Shown in pieces: positions 12,301 through 24,300 of a stretch of 64,000 nt of DNA. Origin of the DNA: Schistosoma mansoni (Eukaryota; Platyhelminthes; Trematoda; Strigeidida; Schistosomatidae). Position numbers and translations under genes: made by a program. Below the pieces are notes generated by a model. That model was not told the DNA's origin. It worked only from the letters and a program-made list of their open reading frames with translations, and did no database searches. Where the stretch lies: assembly GCF_000237925.1 (NCBI RefSeq), contig NW_017385988.1, positions 992,001 through 1,056,000 of the forward strand, given 5' to 3'. Positions within the stretch are counted from its first letter, which is position 1. The number at the start of each line of letters is the position of its first letter.

Positions 12301-15300
12301 TAGTCATGTGAGCAGCTGTTTCAGGTTGGCTTGTGTTTCAGCATGACAACTTGTTGTGGAATTACGCCACACGTGACGATGCTGAGATATCAGTCTGTCT
12401 ATGAATTGGCGAGCTCATTGTGACGCATTTCGTTCCGAATTCGCTCGTGTCTATAGAACAAGGGATTTGAGGATTGTTATTATCCTACTGTCACTGCTGC
12501 TAATCAGAACAGTGAGAGATCGTAGTGAAATGATTGAAGTAGTGCCCCAGTATATATTTATATATATTTACGAATAACTATATGTGTAGATATTTCCATC
12601 TACATAGATATAGATATATAAATGTGCAGAATGGATTTCGAGTGATTGATCAAGCATGGAGCGAATTGTTAAGGTGTTTGTTGATGATAATAATACTAAT
12701 GATAATGAATGGGTTTGTGTGATTCGGAGATGTCTGTAGTAAGTGGGAATAGGTTGATGTTATTTGATAATATGTGTGATTTTCAGGTGTCGTACTAGTT
12801 ATGTGGTAGTCTAATCGGTGATGTTGGTGTTTGTTGTTGATGCATGAATGTGATGTTTGGAAGAGTGGATGGAGTCAGTTGTAGGACGTGTATTGTTTGT
12901 GTTTGTTTTGAGTTGATAGTGTGTGATTGTGTGTGTGTGTGTGTTGATGGTTGGTGTAGTATGTTAGTGAGTTGTGTTGTGTTGAGGTTGGTGTCGTTGG
13001 CACATTGCCGCGCCTCCATAGCTCAGTGGTTAGAGCACTGGTCTAGTAAACCAGGGGTCGGGAGTTCAATTCTCCCTGGAGGCAGTGCGTTCGCACTCAC
13101 TTTGAACTGGGATCATGTTCAAGTGGTGTGACTTTCACTAACTAGCACCACTGATCACCAACCGTGACGAAACACACTCGTCCGTCTTCAACTCCAAACT
13201 CACAACTTCACATACAAGTAGACATCGACTCCAGTCAACTAAACCACTTACAAGACGATCAATGAATTGGAACACTGGAGCTGATGATATTATATATCCA
13301 CCTGTCAACAGCACTGTCATACCCTGTCGTCAGTTGAACTCAGTGGAAATAATTGAGGAGCTCGCCTCTGGTTAACTTTAACACGAACTCACTCAACCAG
13401 AAGCATTGAATGTTGAGCGATGCACCGAGAGACGAGCGAGTCATCGGAAACCTGTTTTTCACTCGACTCCGATGCACTTGGAGCATATCAAGTGAGAATA
13501 TTATCTCCACAGAATTGTGCGGCTGTTTGTGTATTTCGGCAACACTTTTGTTAGGGGTAAGGTATCGACCTGTTGAAGAGTGGATAGTGGAGCTGAGTAT
13601 TCGGTCGGTTGGTGGGCATGGTGATGCGATTTTCGCTCTCCCCACACCAGTTCGTCTACACAAACATTTGACAGATATTCTCAGACACACACGACACAAC
13701 AGGAATATGTAAAGATAGGCTTTGATGAGACTTGTTGGTAAACCAGAGTTTAGACGGTTTGCATAGAGCACGGAAGAAGTGAACATCAGTCGTCACGGGC
13801 TTCTCCATGGATTGCCACCACGTCGTCACCTGATCGGCATGAGACATTCGTCAGTGATCTTCCGTGTCTGGTAGGATTAGGGCTTCAGGTGAGTGTGTGG
13901 AATGTATGCGCTAATACGAGCTAGTCATGTGAGCAGCTGTTTCAGGTTGGCTTGTGTTTCAGCATGACAACTTGTTGTGGAATTACGCCACACGTGACGA
14001 TGCTGAGATATCAATCTGTCTATGAATTGGCGAGCTCATTGTGACGCATTTCGTTCCGAATTCGCTCGTGTCTATAGAACAAGGGATTTGAGGATTGTTA
14101 TTATCCTACTGTCACTGCTGCTAATCAGAACAGTGAGAGATCGTAGTGAAATGATTGAAGTAGTGCCCCAGTATATATTTATATATATTTACGAATAACT
14201 ATATGTGTAGATATTTCCATCTACATAGATATAGATATATAAATGTGCAGAATGGATTTCGAGTGATTGATCAAGCATGGAGCGAATTGTTAAGGTGTTT
14301 GTTGATGATAATAATACTAATGATAATGAATGGGTTTGTGTGATTCGGAGATGTCTGTAGTAAGTGGGAATAGGTTGATGTTATTTGATAATATGTGTGA
14401 TTTTCAGGTGTCGTACTAGTTATGTGGTAGTCTAATCGGTGATGTTGGTGTTTGTTGTTGATGCATGAATGTGATGTTTGGAAGAGTGGACGGAGTCAGT
14501 TGTAGGACGTGTATTGTTTGTGTTTGTTTTGAGTTGATAGTGTGTGATTGTGTGTGTGTGTGTTGATGGTTGGTGTAGTATGTTAGTGAGTTGTGTTGTG
14601 TTGAGGTTGGTGTCGTTGGCACATTGCCGCGCCTCCACAGCTCAGTGGTTAGAGCACTGGTCTAGTAAACCAGGGGTCGGGAGTTCAATTCTCCCTGGAG
14701 GCAGTGCGTTCGCACTCACTTTGAACTGGGATCATGTTCAAGTGGTGTGACTTTCACTAACTAGCACCACTGATCACCAACCGTGACGAAACACACTCGT
14801 CCGTCTTCAACTCCAAACTCACAACTTCACATACAAGTAGACATCGACTCCAGTCAACTAAACCACTTACAAGACGATCAATGAATTGGAACACTGGAGC
14901 TGATGATATTATATATCCACCTGTCAACAGCACTGTCATACCCTGTCGTCAGTTGAACTCAGTGGAAATAATTGAGGAGCTCGCCTCTGGTTAACTTTAA
15001 CACGAACTCACTCAACCAGAAGCATTGAATGTTGAGCGATGCACCGAGAGACGAGCGAGTCATCGGAAACCTGTTTTTCACTCGACTCCGATGCACTTGG
15101 AGCATATCAAGTGAGAATATTATCTCCACAGAATTGTGCGACTGTTTGTGTATTTCGGCAACACTTTTGTTAGGGGTAAGGTATCGACCTGTTGAAGAGT
15201 GGATAGTGGAGCTGAGTATTCGGTCGGTTGGTGGGCGTGGTGATGCGATTTTCGCTCTCCCCACACCAGTTCGTCTACACAAACATTTGACAGATATTCT

Positions 15301-18300
15301 CAGACACACACGACACAACAGGAATATGTAAAGATAGGCTTTGATGAGACTTGTTGGTAAACCAGAGTTTAGACGGTTTGCATAGAGCACGGAAGAAGTG
15401 AACATCAGTCGTCACGGGCTTCTCCATGGATTGCCACCACGTCGTCACCTGATCGGCATGAGACATTCGTCAGTGATCTTCCGTGTCTGGTAGGATTAGG
15501 GCTTCAGGTGAGTGTGTGGAATGTATGCGCTAATACGAGCTAGTCATGTGAGCAGCTGTTTCAGGTTGGCTTGTGTTTCAGCATGACAACTTGTTGTGGA
15601 ATTACGCCACACGTGACGATGCTGAGATATCAATCTGTCTATGAATTGGCGAGCTCATTGTGACGCATTTCGTTCCGAATTCGCTCGTGTCTATAGAACA
15701 AGGGATTTGAGGATTGTTATTATCCTACTGTCACTGCTGCTAATCAGAACAGTGAGAGATCGTAGTGAAATGATTGAAGTAGTGCCCCAGTATATATTTA
15801 TATATATTTACGAATAACTATATGTGTAGATATTTCCATCTACATAGATATAGATATATAAATGTGCAGAATGGATTTCGAGTGATTGATCAAGCATGGA
15901 GCGAATTGTTAAGGTGTTTGTTGATGATAATAATACTAATGATAATGAATGGGTTTGTGTGATTCGGAGATGTCTGTAGTAAGTGGGAATAGGTTGATGT
16001 TATTTGATAATATGTGTGATTTTCAGGTGTCGTACTAGTTATGTGGTAGTCTAATCGGTGATGTTGGTGTTTGTTGTTGATGCATGAATGTGATGTTTGG
16101 AAGAGTGGACGGAGTCAGTTGTAGGACGTGTATTGTTTGTGTTTGTTTTGAGTTGATAGTGTGTGATTGTGTGTGTGTGTGTGTGTTGATGGTTGGTGTA
16201 GTATGTTAGTGAGTTGTGTTGTGTTGAGGTTGGTGTCGTTGGCACATTGCCGCGCCTCCATAGCTCAGTGGTTAGAGCACTGGTCTAGTAAACCAGGGGT
16301 CGGGAGTTCAATTCTCCCTGGAGGCAGTGCGTTCGCACTCACTTTGAACTGGGATCATGTTCAAGTGGTGTGACTTTCACTAACTAGCACCACTGATCAC
16401 CAACCGTGACGAAACACACTCGTCCGTCTTCAACTCCAAACTCACAACTTCACATACAAGTAGACATCGACTCCAGTCAACTAAACCACTTACAAGACGA
16501 TCAATGAATTGGAACACTGGAGCTGATGATATTATATATCCACCTGTCAACAGCACTGTCATACCCTGTCGTCAGTTGAACTCAGTGGAAATAATTGAGG
16601 AGCTCGCCTCTGGTTAACTTTAACACGAACTCACTCAACCAGAAGCATTGAATGTTGAGCGATGCACCGAGAGACGAGCGAGTCATCGGAAACCTGTTTT
16701 TCACTCGACTCCGATGCACTTGGAGCATATCAAGTGAGAATATTATCTCCACAGAATTGTGCGGCTGTTTGTGTATTTCGGCAACACTTTTGTTAGGGGT
16801 AAGGTATCGACCTGTTGAAGAGTGGATAGTGGAGCTGAGTATTCGGTCGGTTGGTGGGCGTGGTGATGCGATTTTCGCTCTCCCCACACCAGTTCGTCTA
16901 CACAAACATTTGACAGATATTCTCAGACACACACGACACAACAGGAATATGTAAAGATAGGCTTTGATGAGACTTGTTGGTAAACCAGAGTTTAGACGGT
17001 TTGCATAGAGCACGGAAGAAGTGAACATCAGTCGTCACGGGCTTCTCCATGGATTGCCACCACGTCGTCACCTGATCGGCATGAGACATTCGTCAGTGAT
17101 CTTCCGTGTCTGGTAGGATTAGGGCTTCAGGTGAGTGTGTGGAATGTATGCGCTAATACGAGCTAGTCATGTGAGCAGCTGTTTCAGGTTGGCTTGTGTT
17201 TCAGCATGACAACTTGTTGTGGAATTACGCCACACGTGACGATGCTGAGATATCAGTCTGTCTATGAATTGGCGAGCTCATTGTGACGCATTTCGTTCCG
17301 AATTCGCTCGTGTCTATAGAACAAGGGATTTGAGGATTGTTATTATCCTACTGTCACTGCTGCTAATCAGAACAGTGAGAGATCGTAGTGAAATGATTGA
17401 AGTAGTGCCCCAGTATATATTTATATATATTTACGAATAACTATATGTGTAGATATTTCCATCTACATAGATATAGATATATAAATGTGCAGAATGGATT
17501 TCGAGTGATTGATCAAGCATGGAGCGAATTGTTAAGGTGTTTGTTGATGATAATAATACTAATGATAATGAATGGGTTTGTGTGATTCGGAGATGTCTGT
17601 AGTAAGTGGGAATAGGTTGATGTTACTTGATAATATGTGTGATTTTCAGGTGTCGTACTAGTTATGTGGTAGTCTAATCGGTGATGTTGGTGTTTGTTGT
17701 TGATGCATGAATGTGATGTTTGGAAGAGTGGACGGAGTCAGTTGTAGGACGTGTATTGTTTGTGTTTGTTTTGAGTTGATAGTGTGTGATTGTGTGTGTG
17801 TGTGTGTTGATGGTTGGTGTAGTATGTTAGTGAGTTGTGTTGTGTTGAGGTTGGTGTCGTTGGCACATTGCCGCGCCTCCATAGCTCAGTGGTTAGAGCA
17901 CTGGTCTAGTAAACCAGGGGTCGGGAGTTCAATTCTCCCTGGAGGCAGTGCGTTCGCACTCACTTTGAACTGGGATCATGTTCAAGTGGTGTGACTTTTA
18001 CTAACTAGCACCACTGATCACCAACCGTGACGAAACACACTCGTCCGTCTTCAACTCCAAACTCACAACTTCACATACAAGTAGACATCGACTCCAGTCA
18101 ACTAAACCACTTACAAGACGATCAATGAATTGGAACACTGGAGCTGATGATATTATATATCCACCTGTCAACAGCACTGTCATACCCTGTCGTCAGTTGA
18201 ACTCAGTGGAAATAATTGAGGAGCTCGCCTCTGGTTAACTTTAACACGAACTCACTCAACCAGAAGCATTGAATGTTGAGCGATGCACCGAGAGACGAGC

Positions 18301-21300
18301 GAGTCATCGGAAACCTGTTTTTCACTCGACTCCGATGCACTTGGAGCATATCAAGTGAGAATATTATCTCCACAGAATTGTGCGGCTGTTTGTGTATTTC
18401 GGCAACACTTTTGTTAGGGGTAAGGTATCGACCTGTTGAAGAGTGGATAGTGGAGCTGAGTATTCGGTCGGTTGGTGGGCGTGGTGATGCGATTTTCGCT
18501 CTCCCCACACCAGTTCGTCTACACAAACATTTGACAGATATTCTCAGACACACACGACACAACAGGAATATGTAAAGATAGGCTTTGATGAGACTTGTTG
18601 GTAAACCAGAGTTTAGACGGTTTGCATAGAGCACGGAAGAAGTGAACATCAGTCGTCACGGGCTTCTCCATGGATTGCCACCACGTCGTCACCTGATCGG
18701 CATGAGACATTCGTCAGTGATCTTCCGTGTCTGGTAGGATTAGGGCTTCAGGTGAGTGTGTGGAATGTATGCGCTAATACGAGCTAGTCATGTGAGCAGC
18801 TGTTTCAGGTTGGCTTGTGTTTCAGCATGACAACTTGTTGTGGAATTACGCCACACGTGACGATGCTGAGATATCAGTCTGTCTATGAATTGGCGAGCTC
18901 ATTGTGACGCATTTCGTTCCGAATTCGCTCGTGTCTATAGAACAAGGAATTTGAGGATTGTTATTATCCTACTGTCACTGCTGCTAATCAGAACAGTGAG
19001 AGATCGTAGTGAAATGATTGAAGTAGTGCCCCAGTATATATTTATATATATTTACGAATAACTATATGTGTAGATATTTCCATCTACATAGATATAGATA
19101 TATAAATGTGCAGAATGGATTTCGAGTGATTGATCAAGCATGGAGCGAATTGTTAAGGTGTTTGTTGATGATAATAATACTAATGATAATGAATGGGTTT
19201 GTGTGATTCGGAGATGTCTGTAGTAAGTGGGAATAGGTTGATGTTATTTGATAATATGTGTGATTTTCAGGTGTCGTACTAGTTATGTGGTAGTCTAATC
19301 GGTGATGTTGGTGTTTGTTGTTGATGCATGAATGTGATGTTTGGAAGAGTGGACGGAGTCAGTTGTAGGACGTGTATTGTTTGTGTTTGTTTTGAGTTGA
19401 TAGTGTGTGATTGTGTGTGTGTGTGTGTGTTGATGGTTGGTGTAGTATGTTAGTGAGTTGTGTTGTGTTGAGGTTGGTGTCGTTGGCACATTGCCGCGCC
19501 TCCATAGCTCAGTGGTTAGAGCACTGGTCTAGTAAACCAGGGGTCGGGAGTTCAATTCTCCCTGGAGGCAGTGCGTTCGCACTCACTTTGAACTGGGATC
19601 ATGTTCAAGTGGTGTGACTTTTACTAACTAGCACCACTGATCACCAACCGTGACGAAACACACTCGTCCGTCTTCAACTCCAAACTCACAACTTCACATA
19701 CAAGTAGACATCGACTCCAGTCAACTAAACCACTTACAAGACGATCAATGAATTGGAACACTGGAGCTGATGATATTATATATCCACCTGTCAACAGCAC
19801 TGTCATACCCTGTCGTCAGTTGAACTCAGTGGAAATAATTGAGGAGCTCGCCTCTGGTTAACTTTAACACGAACTCACTCAACCAGAAGCATTGAATGTT
19901 GAGCGATGCACCGAGAGACGAGCGAGTCATCGGAAACCTGTTTTTCACTCGACTCCGATGCACTTGGAGCATATCAAGTGAGAATATTATCTCCACAGAA
20001 TTGTGCGACTGTTTGTGTATTTCGGCAACACTTTTGTTAGGGGTAAGGTATCGACCTGTTGAAGAGTGGATAGTGGAGCTGAGTATTCGGTCGGTTGGTG
20101 GGCGTGGTGATGCGATTTTCGCTCTCCCCACACCAGTTCGTCTACACAAACATTTGACAGATATTCTCAGACACACACGACACAACAGGAATATGTAAAG
20201 ATAGGCTTTGATGAGACTTGTTGGTAAGCCAGAGTTTAGACGGTTTGCATAGAGCACGGAAGAAGTGAACATCAGTCGTCACGGGCTTCTCCATGGATTG
20301 CCACCACGTCGTCACCTGATCGGCATGAGACATTCGTCAGTGATCTTCCGTGTCTGGTAGGATTAGGGCTTCAGGTGAGTGTGTGGAATGTATGCGCTAA
20401 TACGAGCTAGTCATGTGAGCAGCTGTTTCAGGTTGGCTTGTGTTTCAGCATGACAACTTGTTGTGGAATTACGCCACACGTGACGATGCTGAGATATCAG
20501 TCTGTCTATGAATTGGCGAGCTCATTGTGACGCATTTCGTTCCGAATTCGCTCGTGTCTATAGAACAAGGGATTTGAGGATTGTTATTATCCTACTGTCA
20601 CTGCTGCTAATCAGAACAGTGAGAGATCGTAGTGAAATGATTGAAGTAGTGCCCCAGTATATATTTATATATATTTACGAATAACTATATGTGTAGATAT
20701 TTCCATCTACATAGATATAGATATATAAATGTGCAGAATGGATTTCGAGTGATTGATCAAGCATGGAGCGAATTGTTAAGGTGTTTGTTGATGATAATAA
20801 TACTAATGATAATGAATGGGTTTGTGTGATTCGGAGATGTCTGTAGTAAGTGGGAATAGGTTGATGTTATTTGATAATATGTGTGATTTTCAGGTGTCGT
20901 ACTAGTTATGTGGTAGTCTAATCGGTGATGTTGGTGTTTGTTGTTGATGCATGAATGTGATGTTTGGAAGAGTGGACGGAGTCAGTTGTAGGACGTGTAT
21001 TGTTTGTGTTTGTTTTGAGTTGATAGTGTGTGATTGTGTGTGTGTGTGTTGATGGTTGGTGTAGTATGTTAGTGAGTTGTGTTGTGTTGAGGTTGGTGTC
21101 GTTGGCACATTGCCGCGCCTCCATAGCTCAGTGGTTAGAGCACTGGTCTAGTAAACCAGGGGTCGGGAGTTCAATTCTCCCTGGAGGCAGTGCGTTCGCA
21201 CTCACTTTGAACTGGGATCATGTTCAAGTGGTGTGACTTTTACTAACTAGCACCACTGATCACCAACCGTGACGAAACACACTCGTCCGTCTTCAACTCC

Positions 21301-24300
21301 AAACTCACAACTTCACATACAAGTAGACATCGACTCCAGTCAACTAAACCACTTACAAGACGATCAATGAATTGGAACACTGGAGCTGATGATATTATAT
21401 ATCCACCTGTCAACAGCACTGTCATACCCTGTCGTCAGTTGAACTCAGTGGAAATAATTGAGGAGCTCGCCTCTGGTTAACTTTAACACGAACTCACTCA
21501 ACCAGAAGCATTGAATGTTGAGCGATGCACCGAGAGACGAACGAGTCATCGGAAACCTGTTTTTCACTCGACTCCGATGCACTTGGAGCATATCAAGTGA
21601 GAATATTATCTCCACAGAATTGTGCGACTGTTTGTGTATTTCGGCAACACTTTTGTTAGGGGTAAGGTATCGACCTGTTGAAGAGTGGATAGTGGAGCTG
21701 AGTATTCGGTCGGTTGGTGGGCGTGGTGATGCGATTTTCGCTCTCCCCACACCAGTTCGTCTACACAAACATTTGACAGATATTCTCAGACACACACGAC
21801 ACAACAGGAATATGTAAAGATAGGCTTTGATGAGACTTGTTGGTAAGCCAGAGTTTAGACGGTTTGCATAGAGCACGGAAGAAGTGAACATCAGTCGTCA
21901 CGGGCTTCTCCATGGATTGCCACCACGTCGTCACCTGATCGGCATGAGACATTCGTCAGTGATCTTCCGTGTCTGGTAGGATTAGGGCTTCAGGTGAGTG
22001 TGTGGAATGTATGAGCTAATACGAGCTAGTCATGTGAGCAGCTGTTTCAGGTTGGCTTGTGTTTCAGCATGACAACTTGTTGTGGAATTACGCCACACGT
22101 GACGATGCTGAGATATCAGTCTGTCTATGAATTGGCGAGCTCATTGTGACGCATTTCGTTCCGAATTCGCTCGTGTCTATAGAACAAGGGATTTGAGGAT
22201 TGTTATTATCCTACTGTCACTGCTGCTAATCAGAACAGTGAGAGATCGTAGTGAAATGATTGAAGTAGTGCCCCAGTATATATTTATATATATTTACGAA
22301 TAACTATATGTGTAGATATTTCCATCTACATAGATATAGATATATAAATGTGCAGAATGGATTTCGAGTGATTGATCAAGCATGGAGCGAATTGTTAAGG
22401 TGTTTGTTGATGATAATAATACTAATGATAATGAATGGGTTTGTGTGATTCGGAGATGTCTGTAGTAAGTGGGAATAGGTTGATGTTATTTGATAATATG
22501 TGTGATTTTCAGGTGTCGTACTAGTTATATGGTAGTCTAATCGGTGATGTTGGTGTTTGTTGTTGATGCATGAATGTGATGTTTGGAAGAGTGGACGGAG
22601 TCAGTTGTAGGACGTGTATTGTTTGTGTTTGTTTTGAGTTGATAGTGTGTGATTGTGTGTGTGTGTGTTGATGGTTGGTGTAGTATGTTAGTGAGTTGTG
22701 TTGTGTTGAGGTTGGTGTCGTTGGCACATTGCCGCGCCTCCATAGCTCAGTGGTTAGAGCACTGGTCTAGTAAACCAGGGGTCGGGAGTTCAATTCTCCC
22801 TGGAGGCAGTGCGTTCGCACTCACTTTGAACTGGGATCATGTTCAAGTGGTGTGACTTTTACTAACTAGCACCACTGATCACCAACCGTGACGAAACACA
22901 CTCGTCCGTCTTCAACTCCAAACTCACAACTTCACATACAAGTAGACATCGACTCCAGTCAACTAAACCACTTACAAGACGATCAATGAATTGGAACACT
23001 GGAGCTGATGATATTATATATCCACCTGTCAACAGCACTGTCATACCCTGTCGTCAGTTGAACTCAGTGGAAATAATTGAGGAGCTCGCCTCTGGTTAAC
23101 TTTAACACGAACTCACTCAACCAGAAGCATTGAATGTTGAGCGATGCACCGAGAGACGAGCGAGTCATCGGAAACCTGTTTTTCACTCGACTCCGATGCA
23201 CTTGGAGCATATCAAGTGAGAATATTATCTCCACAGAATTGTGCGACTGTTTGTGTATTTCGGCAACACTTTTGTTAGGGGTAAGGTATCGACCTGTTGA
23301 AGAGTGGATAGTGGAGCTGAGTATTCGGTCGGTTGGTGGGCGTGGTGATGCGATTTTCGCTCTCCCCACACCAGTTCGTCTACACAAACATTTGACAGAT
23401 ATTCTCAGACACACACGACACAACAGGAATATGTAAAGATAGGCTTTGATGAGACTTGTTGGTAAGCCAGAGTTTAGACGGTTTGCATAGAGCACGGAAG
23501 AAGTGAACATCAGTCGTCACGGGCTTCTCCATGGATTGCCACCACGTCGTCACCTGATCGGCATGAGACATTCGTCAGTGATCTTCCGTGTCTGGTAGGA
23601 TTAGGGCTTCAGGTGAGTGTGTGGAATGTATGCGCTAATACGAGCTAGTCATGTGAGCAGCTGTTTCAGGTTGGCTTGTGTTTCAGCATGACAACTTGTT
23701 GTGGAATTACGCCACACGTGACGATGCTGAGATATCAGTCTGTCTATGAATTGGCGAGCTCATTGTGACGCATTTCGTTCCGAATTCGCTCGTGTCTATA
23801 GAACAAGGGATTTGAGGATTGTTATTATCCTACTGTCACTGCTGCTAATCAGAACAGTGAGAGATCGTAGTGAAATGATTGAAGTAGTGCCCCAGTATAT
23901 ATTTATATATATTTACGAATAACTATATGTGTAGATATTTCCATCTACATAGATATAGATATATAAATGTGCAGAATGGATTTCGAGTGATTGATCAAGC
24001 ATGGAGCGAATTGTTAAGGTGTTTGTTGATGATAATAATACTAATGATAATGAATGGGTTTGTGTGATTCGGAGATGTCTGTAGTAAGTGGGAATAGGTT
24101 GATGTTATTTGATAATATGTGTGATTTTCAGGTGTCGTACTAGTTATGTGGTAGTCTAATCGGTGATGTTGGTGTTTGTTGTTGATGCATGAATGTGATG
24201 TTTGGAAGAGTGGACGGAGTCAGTTGTAGGACGTGTATTGTTTGTGTTTGTTTTGAGTTGATAGTGTGTGATTGTGTGTGTGTGTGTGTTGATGGTTGGT

